Positions 9,292-18,649 of a DNA stretch of 64,000 nt are shown here, piece after piece. The stretch lies in NCBI GenBank assembly GCA_964517605.1, contig CAZFCE010000010.1, positions 112,428 to 176,427 of the forward strand. Reading direction: 5' to 3'. The position numbers and the translations under genes were made by a program. Each line of letters opens with the position of its first letter. Position 1 is the first letter of the stretch. The DNA comes from J095 sp964517605. GTDB lineage: Bacteria; Chloroflexota; Anaerolineae; 4572-78; J111. The notes below the pieces were generated by a model that did no database searches, was not told the origin of the DNA, and saw only the letters and a program-made list of their open reading frames with translations.

Positions 9292-9378
9292 TCCGGGTTG
9301 ATTTTTAGCCGGCCAATACCAAAACCGCCACAACTACCACATCCTTTTGACGTTTTGGGGTTTTTATATAACGTAACC

Positions 9379-9414
9379 ATATAAACCGGCCAAAAGGCGG
9401 GCCGGTGGTTATAT
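9379..9414 (+). promoter_or_regulatory. Leader hairpin upstream of fabF
   Basis: ACCGGCC (9385-9391) pairs with GGCCGGT (9400-9406); the stem continues with ATATAA (9379-9384) against TTATAT (9409-9414) past a 2-nt bulge. There is no T-run after it, so it is not a plain terminator. It lies 20 nt before the GAGGAGG Shine-Dalgarno (9435-9441) and could be an operator or an mRNA leader structure. Confidence 0.4.
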
Positions 9415-9451
9415 TAATACTTTACCTGGTTTTTGAGGAGGAATTTTGGTT

Positions 9452-10711
9452 ATGATGTTAAACGGAAACAGGCGGCGGGTAGTAGTTACCGGCATGGGCG
9501 CGGTAACGCCGCTGGGCAATAATCTGGATTCAACCTGGGCGGCGATGATGCGCAGCGAATGCGGGGTAGAAGCCATTACCCGGTTTGATACCACCGATTT
9601 TCCGTGTAGAATTGCGGCGTTTGTTAAAGATTTTAACCCGCTTGATTATATGGATAAACGCGACGTGCGCCGGATGGCTCCGTTTTTGCATTTTGCTATG
9701 GCGGCGGCGCAACAGGCCATCAACCAGGCCGGGCTGGATTTTTCTCAGGAAGACCCGCACCGGATTGGGGTTGAGGTTGGCACCGCCATTGGCGGCACCG
9801 ATATTGTTGAGGAGCAGCGCATGGTGCTCGAAACCCAGGGCGCGCGCCGGGTAAATCCTATCACCATTCCGGCGTTACTGGTGAACATGCCCGGCTGCTT
9901 CATCTCGATTCAGCATAATTTGCGCGGGCCGGTTAACGCCTCCGTTTCGGCGTGCGCTACCGGCATTTCCGGTTTGGGTGAAGGCATGCGCCGGATTGTG
10001 TGGGGCGATGCCGATGTGATGCTGGCCGGCGGCACCGAGGCGGCCATTACGCCGCTGGTGGTGAGCGCCTTTGGCCGCCTCACCGCCCTTTCTACCCGCA
10101 ACGACACGCCCCACCGGGCGATTACGCCGTTTGATGCCAACCGCGATGGTACGGTCATCGGCGAGGGTTCCGGCGTGATGGTGCTGGAAACGCTGGAACA
10201 CGCCCAGGCTCGCGGCGCTAAAATTTTGGCCGAGGTCATCGGCTACGGCCTCACCAGCGATGCCTTCCACATTTCGTCACCGCGTGAAGACGGCGATGGC
10301 GCGGTGCGGGCCATGCGCCGGGCGCTGGCCGAAGCCGGTTTGCAGCCGGAGCAGGTGGATTATGTGGCCGCGCACGGCACCGGCACCCAAATGAACGACG
10401 CCATTGAAACGCAGGCGCTCAAAACCGTGTTTGGCCCGGCGGCGCACAACATTCCGGTCAGCTCGATTAAAAGTATGACGGGCCACATGTTGGGCGCGGC
10501 GGGGGCCATGTCGGCGGTGGCGGGGGTGCAGGCCATGCTCACCGGCTATATTCCGCCCACCATCAACCTGGATGCGCCGGACCCGGCCTGTGATTTGGAT
10601 TACGTGCCCAACACGCCGCGCCAGGCCACGGTGAACGTGGTTATGGCCAATGGTTTTGGTTTTGGCGGCCAAAATGCTTCAATCATCTTTCAGAAATGGG
10701 CAGAAAATTAG
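9452..10711 (+). CDS. fabF: 3-oxoacyl-[acyl-carrier-protein] synthase II
   Basis: 419-residue condensing enzyme for fatty acid elongation (malonyl-ACP plus acyl-ACP). The Cys-His-His triad is complete: Cys168 in SACATG, His308 in AAHGTGT, His345 in SMTGHMLGAAGA. The N-terminus RRVVVTGMGAVTPLG and the terminal NGFGFGGQNASI are typical of FabF. An upstream in-frame TTG (9446) is possible, but GAGGAGG is 10 nt before ATG 9452, which was chosen. It stands alone, with its own terminator and no acpP or other fab gene next to it, so it may be an extra FabF rather than the main one. Confidence 0.93.
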   Translation: MMLNGNRRRVVVTGMGAVTPLGNNLDSTWAAMMRSECGVEAITRFDTTDFPCRIAAFVKDFNPLDYMDKRDVRRMAPFLHFAMAAAQQAINQAGLDFSQEDPHRIGVEVGTAIGGTDIVEEQRMVLETQGARRVNPITIPALLVNMPGCFISIQHNLRGPVNASVSACATGISGLGEGMRRIVWGDADVMLAGGTEAAITPLVVSAFGRLTALSTRNDTPHRAITPFDANRDGTVIGEGSGVMVLETLEHAQARGAKILAEVIGYGLTSDAFHISSPREDGDGAVRAMRRALAEAGLQPEQVDYVAAHGTGTQMNDAIETQALKTVFGPAAHNIPVSSIKSMTGHMLGAAGAMSAVAGVQAMLTGYIPPTINLDAPDPACDLDYVPNTPRQATVNVVMANGFGFGGQNASIIFQKWAEN

Positions 10712-10734
10712 CGCATCCCGGTGATGATAACCGG

Positions 10735-10770
10735 CGGCGGGATTGAGGTTTTCAATCTCGCCGTTTTTTT
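10735..10770 (+). terminator. Rho-independent terminator of fabF
   Basis: A 12-bp stem (10735-10746 with 10752-10763, one G-T pair), 5-nt loop, then seven T. It works for the plus strand; the minus side has no T-run. Confidence 0.8.
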
Positions 10771-13535
10771 TAGATTTCGGTTTCCGGGGAAAGCAGGCCG
10801 AGGGCGGTGGCGCGGGCAATGGCCTGGGTGCGGCTGTTAACGCCCAGTTTGCCGTAAATGTTGTGGGCGTGCAGTTTAACCGTGCCGGTGGTTAACACCA
10901 GCCGCGCCGCGATTTCGTGGTTGGTAAAGCCGCCGGCAATGAGTTGCAGCACTTCAATTTCGCGGGAGGTGAGCGGCTCAACCAGATTTTGGCTTTTGGC
11001 CGCCGGTTTTTCGGCGGGAGATGAAACCGGCAACGCCACCGCGCCGGCCTCGGTTAATAAACAGCGGGCATAGGCCGCTGCCGGGCCGCCGGCTGCCGGA
11101 GATTGGCAAAAAGCGGCCAGCAGGGTAAGCGCCGGCTGCCCTTCATCCAGAAAAATCCGCACAAAGCCTTCGGGGGCGGCCAGGTTGAGCGCCTGTTCCA
11201 GCGCGGCAAACGCCTCGGACGGGCGGCCTGCGGCGTGGTGCGCCAGCGCCAGCAGCGCCAGCGCCTCAATTTGGTGCAAACCGCGCCCGTCGGCCACGGC
11301 TGACTGCCGCAGTCGTTCCAGCAGCGTTTGGGCGCTGGCGGTTTGGCCGCGCGCCAACAGCGCCCGGGCCAGCGTAAAGTAATCCACCGCGTTTAAGTGA
11401 TTTAACGGATCGGTGGGCTGCAACTTTTGCTCGGCCAGCCAGCGGTCAGCCGCCGCCAGGTTGCCCCGCGCCAGTTCCAGCCGCGCCCGGTAGGGTTCTA
11501 TCGGCGGTAAATCCCAGGCCGAGGTGGTTTGATGCTGAAATTCAACCTGCGCCGCCACCTGAAACGCCTGCGCCGCGCCGGCAAAATCACCTTTGGCCTG
11601 CCGGGTGCGCCCCAACGTCAGGTTGGCTTCGATGGCTATCCGTGGGTTTGTCCATTGTTGTTGTTCGGCGGCAAACGCGGCTTGCAACTGCTGTTCGGCG
11701 GTGTCCAACTGGTTGCGCTCGCGCTGTAAATCTGCCAGGTGAATGTTTGTGGCCAGGGCGATGGGCATGGGGCGCTCATCAATTAAACGTTGAATGGCCG
11801 CGCAAACCGCCGCCGAGTTGTTGAGTTGCCCTTTGATGATAAACACGTGCGTTAGCCGGAACAAACTGGCCAGGGCCAAAAACAGGTTATCGCCGGCCAG
11901 CGCCAGTTCGCTGGCGGTTTGGTAGGTGTGGGCGGCGGTGTCCATTTGGCCGTTCAGGTAGTAGGCTTCGGCCAGCCCCAACGTGAGCAGCGCCCGCAGC
12001 CGGTGTTCTTCGGTGGGCAGCAGTTTAAGCGCCCGGAACGCCAACTCGATGGCCTGCACCGCCCGGCTGGTATCGCCCTGCACCCCGGCGGCCAGCACTC
12101 TGATGGCTAAAACTTCGCCCAGTAAAAATTCGCCTTCGGGGGTGGCGGGCGCGTTGCCGCCGGGTTGCAGCGCGGCTTCGGCGGCATTTAAAAACGGTTC
12201 AAGGGCATCAAACTGGCCGGCAAGATAAAGCACTTCGGCGTAAAGCAGGCAGAGTTTGGGCCGGCTGTACACCAGCGGGCGGGGCAGTTGGTTAAGCCAG
12301 CCCAGCAACGTGTTAAACTCGCCGTGCTGCCAGTAAACAATGGCTCCAATGGATTCAATCAGCGGCGCGGCCCGCAAAAAATCTTTGGCCGCCAAAAAAT
12401 GATGCAGCGCCTCGGAGTTAAAATCCTGCGCTTCGTGCCATTCCGCCGCCCGCCGGTGCAACTCCGGCAGTAGTTCCGGCCGGGTTTGCTGCAAGCGGTG
12501 GCGCAGTAAATCGGCAAATAATTGATGATGCCGGTACCAGCGGCGCTGGTTGTCCAGCGGAATGATGAACAGGTTGGATTGTTCCAGGTATTCCAGAATG
12601 GCCTGCGAGGTCGCAAACTGCCCGGCAGGTTGGACGGAGCCGGCGGAGTTCAGCACCGCATCGCACAGCGAGCCGTTCAGCCGCCCCAAAATCGAGGTGC
12701 GCAGCAAAAACTCCTGCACCAATTGCGGCTGGCGCGAAAAAACCTCGTCAACCAGATAATCGGTGACATAACGGTCATCGCCGGTGAAGCGGGCCACAAA
12801 TTTAGAGCGGTTGGGGTTTTCTTGCATGGAATAGGCCGCCAGTTGCAGCCCCACAACCCAGCCTTCGGTGCGCTGCGCCAGCGCGGCCACATCGTCCGCC
12901 GCCAGGTTTAGCCCCATCAGCCGGTTTAAAAAATCGGCGGCCTCTTCAAGGGCAAAGCGCAAATCGGCGGCGCGCACCTCGGTGAGTTGGCCGCGCCCGC
13001 GCAGCCGGGCCACCGGCAGCGGCGGGTCTACCCGGCTGATGATCACCACGTGCAGTTGCGGCGGCAGGTAATCCAGCCAAAAAGTGAGCAACTGGTGAAT
13101 GGCGGCGGTGGTTATTTCGTGGTAATCATCGAGCACCAGCACAAACTGGCCGGTTGTGCCGGCAATTTCGTTGATGAGCAACGTGAGCACCGTTTCCAGT
13201 TGCTCATTTTGCAGGGGCGGAGCCGGGTACATGCTGTGGGTAGATGGCTCAATCTGCGGAAAAATCTGCCGGAGCGCGGCGATAAAGTAATTGAGAAAGC
13301 GGTTGGGGTCGTTATCGCCTTCATCCAGCGATAGCCAAGCCACCGGGCGGTTAACCTGCCGGAGCCAGTAACTCACCAGGGTGGTTTTGCCAAAGCCCGC
13401 CGGCGCGCACACCAGCGACACGCCCGGCGCGCGGCGCAGCCCCCGGTTGAGCCGGTCAATCAACCGGGGCCGCGTCACCAGTTCGGCGCGGGGCGGCGGC
13501 GCATATAATTTGGTGGTCAGGATTGGCGTGGCCAT
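10770..13535 (-). CDS. MalT-like LuxR-family transcriptional regulator (STAND ATPase)
   Basis: 921 residues from ATG 13535. The longer frame from TTG 13574 was rejected because MATPILTTKLYAPPPR is the family's usual N-terminus and AGGGGG precedes this ATG. Domains: P-loop NTPase with CAPAGFGKTTL (about 43-53) and VLVLDDYHEI (Walker B, about 132); winged-helix and TPR-like superhelix (about 300-820) that binds the inducer in this class; and a C-terminal LuxR helix-turn-helix (about 850-915, LTSREIEVLQLIAGG). Such proteins are ATP-dependent activators that oligomerise on binding a small molecule. The target and inducer are unknown. It starts 39 bp after the IMPase-family gene and is probably cotranscribed with it. 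Confidence 0.9.
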   Translation of the reverse strand: MATPILTTKLYAPPPRAELVTRPRLIDRLNRGLRRAPGVSLVCAPAGFGKTTLVSYWLRQVNRPVAWLSLDEGDNDPNRFLNYFIAALRQIFPQIEPSTHSMYPAPPLQNEQLETVLTLLINEIAGTTGQFVLVLDDYHEITTAAIHQLLTFWLDYLPPQLHVVIISRVDPPLPVARLRGRGQLTEVRAADLRFALEEAADFLNRLMGLNLAADDVAALAQRTEGWVVGLQLAAYSMQENPNRSKFVARFTGDDRYVTDYLVDEVFSRQPQLVQEFLLRTSILGRLNGSLCDAVLNSAGSVQPAGQFATSQAILEYLEQSNLFIIPLDNQRRWYRHHQLFADLLRHRLQQTRPELLPELHRRAAEWHEAQDFNSEALHHFLAAKDFLRAAPLIESIGAIVYWQHGEFNTLLGWLNQLPRPLVYSRPKLCLLYAEVLYLAGQFDALEPFLNAAEAALQPGGNAPATPEGEFLLGEVLAIRVLAAGVQGDTSRAVQAIELAFRALKLLPTEEHRLRALLTLGLAEAYYLNGQMDTAAHTYQTASELALAGDNLFLALASLFRLTHVFIIKGQLNNSAAVCAAIQRLIDERPMPIALATNIHLADLQRERNQLDTAEQQLQAAFAAEQQQWTNPRIAIEANLTLGRTRQAKGDFAGAAQAFQVAAQVEFQHQTTSAWDLPPIEPYRARLELARGNLAAADRWLAEQKLQPTDPLNHLNAVDYFTLARALLARGQTASAQTLLERLRQSAVADGRGLHQIEALALLALAHHAAGRPSEAFAALEQALNLAAPEGFVRIFLDEGQPALTLLAAFCQSPAAGGPAAAYARCLLTEAGAVALPVSSPAEKPAAKSQNLVEPLTSREIEVLQLIAGGFTNHEIAARLVLTTGTVKLHAHNIYGKLGVNSRTQAIARATALGLLSPETEI

Positions 13536-13574
13536 AAACCCCCTGCAAGTAGATACCAGCCCCGCATTGTACAA

Positions 13575-14381
13575 CTACTGGCGTTGGATAAAAAATTCCG
13601 TGAGGACTGAATTTTTTAAATCAAAGCTGGGGGTGCAGGTAATAAATCCCGGCGATAGCCACGGCCTGGCGGCGGTGTTGAGCGGCACATATTGGCCGCC
13701 GGTTTGCTTCACCAGCAAATAGCCGCCGGCTACGTCCCAGGGACTAATGTTTTGGCCCAAAGCCACATCGCCCCGGCCACAGGCTATGTAAGCCAGCTCC
13801 AGCGCGGTTGAACCCATCCGGCGCACCGAGCGAAACCGTTGGGTTAGCTGGCCAAATAACAAATGATCGGTGGCAGATGGCGTAAGGCCGGGGTAGGGAA
13901 AATTGGTAAGCAACACCGCCAGTTGATCGGTTGGGGCGGTGCGGGGACGTAGCGGTTGGCCGTTGAGTTTGGCTCCGGTCAGGCTGGCCGAAAACAGTTC
14001 CAGGCGGAGCGGATCGAACACCACGCCGGCCAAAATCTGGCCGTTGTACTCCGCGCCAATGGATACGGAAAAATAGGGAAAACCGGTGGCAAAGTTGGTG
14101 GTGCCATCAATGGGGTCTACGTACCAGCGCACCGCGCCGGTGCCCATTGCGCCGTCTTCTTCGCCGACAATGGTTGAATCCGGGTATTGCTCAAAAATAT
14201 AAGCCGAAATTATCGCTTCGGCGCGGCGGTCGTACTCCGTAACCAGATCAAAAAAGCCCGATTTCTCCTGAGCTTCTACGCCCTGCCAAAAACTGGCGGC
14301 CAAAATATCACCCACCGACAGGGCCGCATTCGCGGCGATTGTGGTTAGAGTTTGTGAGAGTTCGTTGAGGTTGTCGTTCAT
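13575..14381 (-). CDS. Inositol-monophosphatase family phosphatase (SuhB/HisN-like)
   Basis: 268 residues with the three metal-site motifs of the Mg-dependent IMPase family: GEEDG near 73, the DPIDGTTNF signature near 89 and WDVAGG near 219. The family hydrolyses inositol-1-phosphate, histidinol phosphate, PAP or fructose-1,6-bisphosphate, and the sequence does not settle which. The histidine cluster in this window has every enzyme except histidinol-phosphate phosphatase, so a HisN role is a reasonable guess, although the gene is about 43 kb away from that cluster. A candidate promoter lies upstream at 14459-14489, with AGGAG 14 nt before ATG 14381. Confidence 0.85.
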   Translation of the reverse strand: MNDNLNELSQTLTTIAANAALSVGDILAASFWQGVEAQEKSGFFDLVTEYDRRAEAIISAYIFEQYPDSTIVGEEDGAMGTGAVRWYVDPIDGTTNFATGFPYFSVSIGAEYNGQILAGVVFDPLRLELFSASLTGAKLNGQPLRPRTAPTDQLAVLLTNFPYPGLTPSATDHLLFGQLTQRFRSVRRMGSTALELAYIACGRGDVALGQNISPWDVAGGYLLVKQTGGQYVPLNTAARPWLSPGFITCTPSFDLKNSVLTEFFIQRQ

Positions 14382-14458
14382 TTTGAAATGGATTGCTCCT
14401 TGGAAAATAGTAGTCAGAATTCAGTAGCCAGCCGTCAGAAAGGCGTTTTTGTTAAAGC

Positions 14459-14489
14459 ATTGTACCACAGCCGGTTGTTTTTTTATCAA
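14459..14489 (-). promoter_or_regulatory. Possible promoter of the IMPase/MalT-like gene pair
   Basis: The minus strand has TGG-TACAAT (extended -10, 14459-14464) and TTGATA (14484-14489) with a long 19-nt spacer. The extended -10 could make up for the spacing. Confidence 0.35.
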
Positions 14490-14508
14490 TCGGGGGTGGG
14501 CCGGAGGG

Positions 14509-17229
14509 CTAACAGGGCGATTGCGTGCCGGAGGAGTCCAGGCAAATTTGCAGCATTTCGCCGTTTATTTCCAGGCGCACCTGCCGCACGTAATCATCGG
14601 GCGCAACAATGGTAAAAAATGTCATCGAGGCGGTGGCGTTGGGCGGTGGGCCGGAGCCGGCGTAGCCGTAATAACACGCCTGCACCTCTTTACCCTGGGC
14701 CGTAATAAATACAGGCGACCAGTTATCGGCCACTTTTTGGCTGGATTTGTTGGTAAGGCTCAGTTCCAGGTTAAACCCTTTCATCTGGATTTTGTCGTTA
14801 AAGGATTTTTTGCGGAACGATTCGCAAATGTCGTTGTTGCGGGGCGCGCCCCACGGCTCATACCGATGCTGGCCGCCCACGGTCAACAGGTAGTTGCTGC
14901 TGGTGGTAGCCGGTGAAACGTTCGCCGGTTGGCCGGAACCAGCGGAGGAGCCGGGCGTGGGCGTAGCCGCTTCGGTTTCTACGGTCAGTTCGCGGCTGGT
15001 CAGATCGTCTATGTAGATTGTGCCCTGGCCCTGATAATTGTCGTTGGCGTCGTCGAGCACCAATCCCTGAAAGGAAATGGGGTAATCAATCACGCCGTTG
15101 CTGGGGCCGGAGATGTGGCCGCTGGGCCACGGCTGATCCGGGCTGATGATGGCCGTCATTTCTTTCCAGCCGGTGTGCTTTTCCTGGCCAAAACTCATTT
15201 GCCACACTTCGCCGGCGGCATCTTTTAGCCACAAATTCAAAAAATGGCCGGCTCCATCGCCATAAACCCAGGCCGAGATGGCGTTGGGCTGCCCGCTCAA
15301 CCGGCGCGGTTGCAAAAACACCACGTAATCATTGCCGGAGGTGGCAAAATTGTAGCTGATTTGCCCGGCATAATTGCCGTTATGCGCCTGGCTGCTGGTG
15401 CGCGTTAGCTGGCCGTTGGGTTCGTCGCCGCGCTTCCAAGAGTTGTCGGTTTCAAAACCTTGAAACACGCCCAGTGGCGCAGCGGCGGCCCCCACCGGGG
15501 CGGCAGTGGGTAGCGGCGGCGTGTTGGTGGCGGTGGGCGCTACCGTGGGCGTATCGGTGGGGGCGGGCGGCGTTGTGGTGGGTAGCGGGGTATCGGTGGC
15601 GGTGGGCGTGGGCCGCGCCTCGTCGGTGGCGGCAATCGCGGCGGCGATGGTGGCTTCGGTGTCTACTTCTGAGGCGGTTTTAGCCTGAGTGGTGGCGGTG
15701 GCCGCCAACGCCTGGAGCGTGGCCTGAATGGTATCGCTGGTGGGTTCCTGGGCTACCGCCTGCGCGGTGGCTGTGGTTGCTGCCGCAATCAGCGCGGCCA
15801 GACCGGGGGCCACGGTTGGCGTGGATGTAGCGTGCTGCCAGTAAAGATAACCGGCCATGCTGGACAGCAGCGCAATGATAACCAGCATGCCCGCGCCAAT
15901 CCACATCACCATTGAATTGTTGGCGGGAGCTGGCGCAGCCGGCGCAACTGTCGGCGTTGGAGTTGAGTCTGGGCGAAACAGCGCGGCTTCGGGAATGTGG
16001 GCGGTGCGGGCCAGTTCATCAACGGGGCGGCCCGCCCTGGCCATTGGCCGGGATGGGCCGGCGGCATTACTGAGCGTGAGGATGGTATCGCCAATGCGTA
16101 GCCGGTCGCCCGGTTTCATGTACTGGCCTTTTTCGCTAACAGGTTGATCGTTAACAAACGTGCCGTTGGCGCTGGTTTCATCAAATACCATGCATTGCCG
16201 GCCATTAAACCGAATGGTGGCGTGGCGGCGCGAGGCGCGGCGGTCGTGGATTGGCACATCGCAGGAGGATGACCGCCCCAGCGTTTGTTCGCCCAGTTTA
16301 AGGCGGTAGTTAAGGCCGCCCGGCCCCACCAGCCAATTATCCACTTCTGCCAACCAGTTGATGGTTGCGCGCTGGCCCAGCATGGTGGCGTCGCTGCCGG
16401 GCGTGTCGAGCAGCGTGGGCTGGTTGATGATTGATTCCAGTTCGCGCTTCCAGGCCGCCGCCGATGACGGGCGATCCGCGATACGCGGCTGCATGGCGTG
16501 CATCACCGCTTCTGAAACCTGCCGGCTTAAATTGTGGTTTAGTTCAACCGGCGATTTGAAGGTGGCCCGGTTTACCAGCAAGCTAACGCTGTTGGGCGGT
16601 TTTTGGCCGGTGAGCACGGCGTACAGAGTGGCCCCCAACGAAAAAACGTCGGATGCCGGCGAGGTGCCTTCGCCGCTGTACTGTTCGGGCGGCGAAAAGC
16701 CGGGGGTAACGCCCTGCGCTCCGGTTTGGGTTTGGTCGTCGCCTTCGGCGACTTTGGCAATGCCAAAATCAACCAGCACGGCCTGGCCTTCGGGCGTAAT
16801 TTTTATATTTTGCGGCTTAATGTCGCGGTGAATAACAGGCGGCTTTTGGCGATGCAGGTAATCCACCGCATCGCACACCTGAATAATGTAATCCAGCGCC
16901 AGCGCCTCGTCTAATGGCCGATCCTGCTGCTTGACCATTTCCCACAAATCAATCCCGGCGATAAAATCCATCACCAGGTATTGCTGGCCTTCGCGGCTAA
17001 AATGCTGAATAACCCGGGGCAGGTTGGGGTGGTGCATCCGGGCCAAAATTTGGGCCTCGCGTTGAAACTGGCGGATACTTTCCGGCGTTTTAAAGAAATT
17101 CTCCTTAATAGCCACCGGAATGTTCAGGTTGGTGTCAAAGCCCTGGTAGATTGCGCCCATGCCGCCACGGGCTAGCATGCTTTCAATACGGTAACGATCT
17201 TCTAAGATTGTGCCTGGGGGGAGTGCCAT
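14509..17229 (-). CDS. Membrane Ser/Thr protein kinase with FHA and extracytoplasmic carbohydrate-binding-like domain
   Basis: 906 residues. Cytoplasmic part: Hanks-type kinase (about 12-270) with GRGGMG-like loop (ARGGMGAIYQG), Lys in VAIKENF, HRDIKPQN near 133 and DFG near 156, all intact; then an FHA phosphothreonine-binding domain (about 305-385, GRSSSCDVPI, SRRHA, SANGTFVN). One membrane helix (about 438-464) leads to a Thr/Pro/Ala linker. Outside are a beta-sandwich (about 588-742, GVFQGFETDNSW through YIDDL) resembling carbohydrate-binding modules, and a last domain (about 790-906) with two likely disulphide cysteine pairs. The layout implies that an extracellular ligand, perhaps a polysaccharide, controls the kinase. 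ATG 17229 follows a consensus promoter with a short leader. The kinase and FHA calls are firm; the sandwich call is moderate. Confidence 0.9.
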   Translation of the reverse strand: MALPPGTILEDRYRIESMLARGGMGAIYQGFDTNLNIPVAIKENFFKTPESIRQFQREAQILARMHHPNLPRVIQHFSREGQQYLVMDFIAGIDLWEMVKQQDRPLDEALALDYIIQVCDAVDYLHRQKPPVIHRDIKPQNIKITPEGQAVLVDFGIAKVAEGDDQTQTGAQGVTPGFSPPEQYSGEGTSPASDVFSLGATLYAVLTGQKPPNSVSLLVNRATFKSPVELNHNLSRQVSEAVMHAMQPRIADRPSSAAAWKRELESIINQPTLLDTPGSDATMLGQRATINWLAEVDNWLVGPGGLNYRLKLGEQTLGRSSSCDVPIHDRRASRRHATIRFNGRQCMVFDETSANGTFVNDQPVSEKGQYMKPGDRLRIGDTILTLSNAAGPSRPMARAGRPVDELARTAHIPEAALFRPDSTPTPTVAPAAPAPANNSMVMWIGAGMLVIIALLSSMAGYLYWQHATSTPTVAPGLAALIAAATTATAQAVAQEPTSDTIQATLQALAATATTQAKTASEVDTEATIAAAIAATDEARPTPTATDTPLPTTTPPAPTDTPTVAPTATNTPPLPTAAPVGAAAAPLGVFQGFETDNSWKRGDEPNGQLTRTSSQAHNGNYAGQISYNFATSGNDYVVFLQPRRLSGQPNAISAWVYGDGAGHFLNLWLKDAAGEVWQMSFGQEKHTGWKEMTAIISPDQPWPSGHISGPSNGVIDYPISFQGLVLDDANDNYQGQGTIYIDDLTSRELTVETEAATPTPGSSAGSGQPANVSPATTSSNYLLTVGGQHRYEPWGAPRNNDICESFRKKSFNDKIQMKGFNLELSLTNKSSQKVADNWSPVFITAQGKEVQACYYGYAGSGPPPNATASMTFFTIVAPDDYVRQVRLEINGEMLQICLDSSGTQSPC

Positions 17230-17259
17230 AATTTGACCTCGTTGTACCGCTGTCTCTTT

Positions 17260-17288
17260 ATTAAACGGCAGGTTTGGGTAACTGTCAA
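17260..17288 (-). promoter_or_regulatory. Promoter of the Ser/Thr kinase gene
   Basis: On the minus strand TTGACA (17283-17288) and TTTAAT (17260-17265) are 17 nt apart; the start would be near 17253, 24 nt before ATG 17229. Confidence 0.65.
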
Positions 17289-17395
17289 GCCCGACACAGT
17301 AGGTTGTTACGCTACTGTTTAACTTTAACTTGACTCCCGTCCAAAACTATGGTAAACCTCAAACTCTCATTTTTTAGGTGAGGCTTGCTGCGCCG

Positions 17396-17414
17396 ACGTA
17401 CCGCACTGGTACGT
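17396..17414. promoter_or_regulatory. Operator-like palindrome before the MFS gene
   Basis: ACGTACC (17396-17402) and GGTACGT (17408-17414) flank GCACT, 28 bp before the MFS start, followed by a T-rich stretch. It could be a repressor site or a leader hairpin. Confidence 0.4.
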
Positions 17415-17441
17415 TGTGTTTTTATTGCCCACAGGTGATTT

Positions 17442-18629
17442 ATGAATCTTGCTCCAACTTCAACATCATTTTTTGATAACAAACTGGCCAAAACCGCCGG
17501 TTATTTTGCCGGTTATGTAATGTTGGGGCTGGCGGCGGCGGTGGTGGGGCCAACCCTGCCCGATTTGGCCCAGAACACCCAAACCCAACTCAGCCAGATT
17601 AGCGCCCTGTTTTCGGCGCGTTCGCTGGGGTATTTGGTGGGGTCGTTGCAGGGCGGCCATATGTTCGACCGGCTGCCGGGCCACCTGGTAATGGGTGCGG
17701 CGTTAATCCTCACCGCGCTGATGTTGTTTTCTGCGCCGCTGGTGCCCATGCTGTGGCTGCTGGTGCTGGTGATGTTTTTAATGGGAATGGGCGAAAGCCT
17801 GATGGACGTGGGCGGCAACACGCTGCTGGTGTGGTTGCACGGCCACAACGTTAACCCGTACATGAGCGCCCTGCATTTCTTTTTTGGCTTTGGCGCGTTT
17901 TTTGCGCCGGTAATTGTAGCCTGGGCCACATTGCACAGCGGCGGCATTACCTGGGCCTACTGGATAATGGCCCTGCTGATTTTGCCGGTGGCGTTTTGGC
18001 TGCTGTATTTGCCCAGTCCGGCCATCCGCCGTACCAGCACCGAAGCGAGCAGTAGCGCCCGCCGCGCCAACTGGCTGGTGGTGGCGCTGATTTCTCTCTT
18101 TTTATTTTTGTACGTTGGCGCCGAAAGCAGTTTTGGCGGCTGGATTTATACCTACACCGTTGCTCTGGATGTAACCACCAAAACCGCCGCCGCTTACCTC
18201 ACCTCGGCGTTTTGGGGCGCGCTTACCGTGGGCCGGTTGTTGTCTATTCCGCTGGCGGTTAAAGTGCGCCCGCGTTACATTATCGGCGCGGCGCTTGCCG
18301 GCAGCCTGCTGAGCGTGGCCGTTCTGCTTATTGGGGCCAATTCCATCACCGCCATTTGGGTGGGCACGCTGGGTATTGGTTTGGCAATGGCTCCGGTTTT
18401 TCCGGTAACGCTGACGCTGGCCGAGCGCCGCCTCACCCTCACCGGGCAGATTACCGGCTGGTTTTTTGTGGGCGCTAGCGTGGGCGGCATGACGCTGCCG
18501 TGGCTCATTGGCCAATTTTTTGAAAAATCCGGCCCGGTCATCACCATACTGATGATTGGGGCCGACCTGCTGCTGGCGGTGGCGGTGTTTATTACCATGC
18601 TGGCCTATTCCAAACCCGAACAAAATTAG
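17442..18629 (+). CDS. Major facilitator superfamily transporter
   Basis: 395 residues with about 12 membrane helices in two halves joined by a cytoplasmic loop (about 187-205, RRTSTEASSSARR). Features such as RSLGYLVGSLQGG, GMGESLMDVGGNTLLVW and LHFFFGFGAFFAPVI resemble the FucP/NaGLT1-MFSD4 branch, which transports sugars, rather than drug efflux pumps. Substrate and direction cannot be read. AGGTGA lies 5 nt before ATG 17442. The PhzF gene follows after 20 bp, so they are one operon. Confidence 0.88.
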   Translation: MNLAPTSTSFFDNKLAKTAGYFAGYVMLGLAAAVVGPTLPDLAQNTQTQLSQISALFSARSLGYLVGSLQGGHMFDRLPGHLVMGAALILTALMLFSAPLVPMLWLLVLVMFLMGMGESLMDVGGNTLLVWLHGHNVNPYMSALHFFFGFGAFFAPVIVAWATLHSGGITWAYWIMALLILPVAFWLLYLPSPAIRRTSTEASSSARRANWLVVALISLFLFLYVGAESSFGGWIYTYTVALDVTTKTAAAYLTSAFWGALTVGRLLSIPLAVKVRPRYIIGAALAGSLLSVAVLLIGANSITAIWVGTLGIGLAMAPVFPVTLTLAERRLTLTGQITGWFFVGASVGGMTLPWLIGQFFEKSGPVITILMIGADLLLAVAVFITMLAYSKPEQN

Positions 18630-18649
18630 CGTCATCAGGAGAAACTTTT

